Positions 61,953 through 64,000 of a stretch of DNA of 64,000 bases are shown piece by piece (the first letter of the stretch is position 1; each line of letters opens with the position of its first letter). Source of the stretch: Enterobacter ludwigii (lineage in GTDB: Bacteria; Pseudomonadota; Gammaproteobacteria; Enterobacterales; Enterobacteriaceae); NCBI RefSeq assembly GCF_001750725.1, contig NZ_CP017279.1:4650001-4714000 (forward strand), read 5' to 3'. The notes under the pieces are model-generated. The model was not told where the DNA came from. It saw only the letters and a list, made by a program, of their open reading frames with translations, and did not search any database. The position numbers and the translations under genes were made by a program.

Positions 61953-62450
61953 ATGACTGACCATGAATTGATGCAGCTTAGCGAAGTGGTAGGGCTGGCG
62001 CTTAAGCAACGCGGGGCGACCCTCACCACCGCGGAGTCCTGCACCGGCGGCTGGGTGGCGAAAGCGATTACCGATATTGCCGGCAGTTCCGCCTGGTTTG
62101 AACGTGGTTTTGTGACCTACAGTAATGAAGCTAAAGCGCAAATGATCGGCGTGCGGGAATCTACGCTCGAACAGCATGGCGCGGTCAGCGAGCCGGTGGT
62201 GATTGAGATGGCTATTGGTGCGCTCAAAGAGGCGCGCGCGGATTATGCAATATCGATTAGCGGCATCGCGGGCCCGGACGGGGGCAGTGACGTGAAGCCT
62301 GTCGGCACCGTCTGGTTTGGTTTTGCTACCGCCAGAGGAGAAGGGATCACCCGCCGGGAGTGCTTTAGCGGCGATCGCGAAAGCGTGCGTCGTCAGGCAA
62401 CCGTTTATGCGTTAAAAACGCTCTGGCAACAATTTCTACAAAATACTTGA
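61953..62450 (+). CDS. pncC: Nicotinamide-nucleotide amidase PncC
   Basis: This 165-residue CinA C-terminal-type enzyme deamidates nicotinamide mononucleotide to nicotinate mononucleotide in NAD recycling. Motifs include LTTAESCTGGWVAKAITDIA (catalytic serine region), AWFERGFVTYSNEAKAQMIG and ISGIAGPDGGSDVKPVGTVW. The start at 61953 gives the E. coli YgaD/PncC length. It lies just upstream of recA, as in E. coli. Confidence 0.95.
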   Translation: MTDHELMQLSEVVGLALKQRGATLTTAESCTGGWVAKAITDIAGSSAWFERGFVTYSNEAKAQMIGVRESTLEQHGAVSEPVVIEMAIGALKEARADYAISISGIAGPDGGSDVKPVGTVWFGFATARGEGITRRECFSGDRESVRRQATVYALKTLWQQFLQNT

Positions 62451-62474
62451 TACTGTATGACCATACAGTATAAT
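62447..62474 (+). promoter_or_regulatory. recA promoter with LexA box
   Basis: A -35 TTGATA (62447-62452) and -10 TATAAT (62469-62474) are 16 bp apart. The LexA box CTGTATGACCATACAG (62453-62468) fills the spacer exactly and is a perfect CTGT-N8-ACAG. This is the SOS-controlled recA promoter. Confidence 0.95.
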
Positions 62475-62503
62475 TGCACCAACAGAACAGAAATCCACGG
62501 TGA

Positions 62504-63598
<1,095 letters not shown>

Positions 63599-63616
63599 TT
63601 CTCTCGTTTAAAGATG

Positions 63617-63641
63617 AAGGGCTGCTAATGCGGCCCTTTTT
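63617..63641 (+). terminator. recA intrinsic terminator
   Basis: AAGGGC and GCCCTT form a stem followed by T residues, 19 bp after the recA stop. Partial read-through into recX is known in E. coli and is likely here, as recX starts 26 bp later without an obvious promoter. Confidence 0.75.
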
Positions 63642-63666
63642 GCATTTCTGAATCAGCAGGTTTTTT

Positions 63667-64000
63667 ATGAGTGAATCGACTTCACGCCGCCCTGCCTATG
63701 CACGCTTACTGGACCGTGCGGTGCGCATTCTTGCCGTCCGTGACCACAGCGAACAGGAGTTGCGGCGAAAACTGTCGGCCCCCGTCATGAGTAAAAACGG
63801 GCCGGAAGAGATTGATGCGACTGCGGAAGATTACGACCGCGTCATTGCCTGGTGCTATGAGCACCGCTATCTGGATGACGAGCGTTTCGCTTCCCGGTTT
63901 CTTGCCAGCCGTGGCCGCAAAGGATATGGCCCCGCGCGTATCCGCCAGGAGCTGAACCAGAAAGGGGTCGCCCGTGAAACCATTGAAAAGGCCATGCGCG
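63667..64000 (+). CDS. recX: Regulatory protein RecX, N-terminal part (partial)
   Basis: The first 111 codons are present; the gene is cut by the window end. RecX caps or inhibits RecA filaments. The visible part has [20 protein letters not shown], then [20 protein letters not shown] and [20 protein letters not shown], the three-helix repeats of the family. It follows recA as in most enterics. Confidence 0.95.
   Translation, partial: MSESTSRRPAYARLLDRAVRILAVRDHSEQELRRKLSAPVMSKNGPEEIDATAEDYDRVIAWCYEHRYLDDERFASRFLASRGRKGYGPARIRQELNQKGVARETIEKAMR

Overview
The window is chromosomal DNA of an Enterobacteriaceae species, most likely Enterobacter or a close relative. Nearly every protein is recognisable as an ortholog of an E. 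coli K-12 protein, and gene order follows the E. coli stretch from queE/queD and cysJIH through rpoS, mutS, hyp/hyc, asc, nor and srl to recA/recX. The differences point away from E. coli: a second cysG inside the cysDNC operon, a hosA-kpdBCD decarboxylase locus between rpoS and mutS, a NiCoT nickel transporter after hypF, and a zinc-type ABC importer between mltB and pncC. These are typical of Enterobacter and Klebsiella. There are no tRNA or rRNA genes, no insertion sequences, no prophage and no CRISPR array.

Layout. 1-490: end of queE and convergent queD (queuosine precursors). 795-10713: sulfate assimilation (cysJIH, then iap on the other strand, then cysG-cysDNC). 10772-17486: housekeeping run ygbE, ftsB, ispD, ispF, truD, surE, pcm, nlpD, rpoS, with overlapping starts and stops. 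17539-22958: variable rpoS-mutS interval, holding an NTF2-like protein and an MFS exporter divergent from a LysR regulator, then the hosA/kpdBCD hydroxyarylic acid decarboxylase locus. 23056-26480: mutS, a SymE-like toxin with a LexA-like box, and ygbA with an NsrR-like site. 26547-40369: formate hydrogenlyase (fhlA, hypABCDE one way, hycABCDEFGHI the other). 40445-44567: asc beta-glucoside genes. 44702-48500: hydN, hypF and a nickel transporter. 48622-52893: norVW and norR. 52890-57795: srl sorbitol operon with gutQ. 58070-61822: mltB and a putative Zur-controlled metal ABC operon headed by a 35-residue membrane protein. 61953-64000: pncC, recA and the start of recX.

How the genes work together. 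CysDNC activate sulfate to PAPS, CysH reduces it to sulfite, CysIJ reduce sulfite to sulfide, and CysG makes the siroheme CysI needs. FhlA and sigma-54 switch on the hyp and hyc operons, whose opposed -24/-12 promoters lie in one 210 bp gap, and probably hydN-hypF. HypA-F build the NiFe centre of HycE, HycI trims HycE, and the NiCoT transporter plausibly supplies nickel. NorR, with three GT-N7-AC boxes, drives norVW for nitric oxide reduction, and ygbA carries an NsrR-like site.

The most interesting leads are the 35-residue protein in the Zur-box ABC operon, the SOS-type control signal on the SymE-like toxin, the perfect 23 bp palindrome at the LysR promoter, a perfect 11 bp dyad upstream of hydN, and a family of short palindromes scattered between genes and inside operons. 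I found no clearly unprecedented multi-gene system. Functions are assigned by recognising families from sequence; no database search was run.
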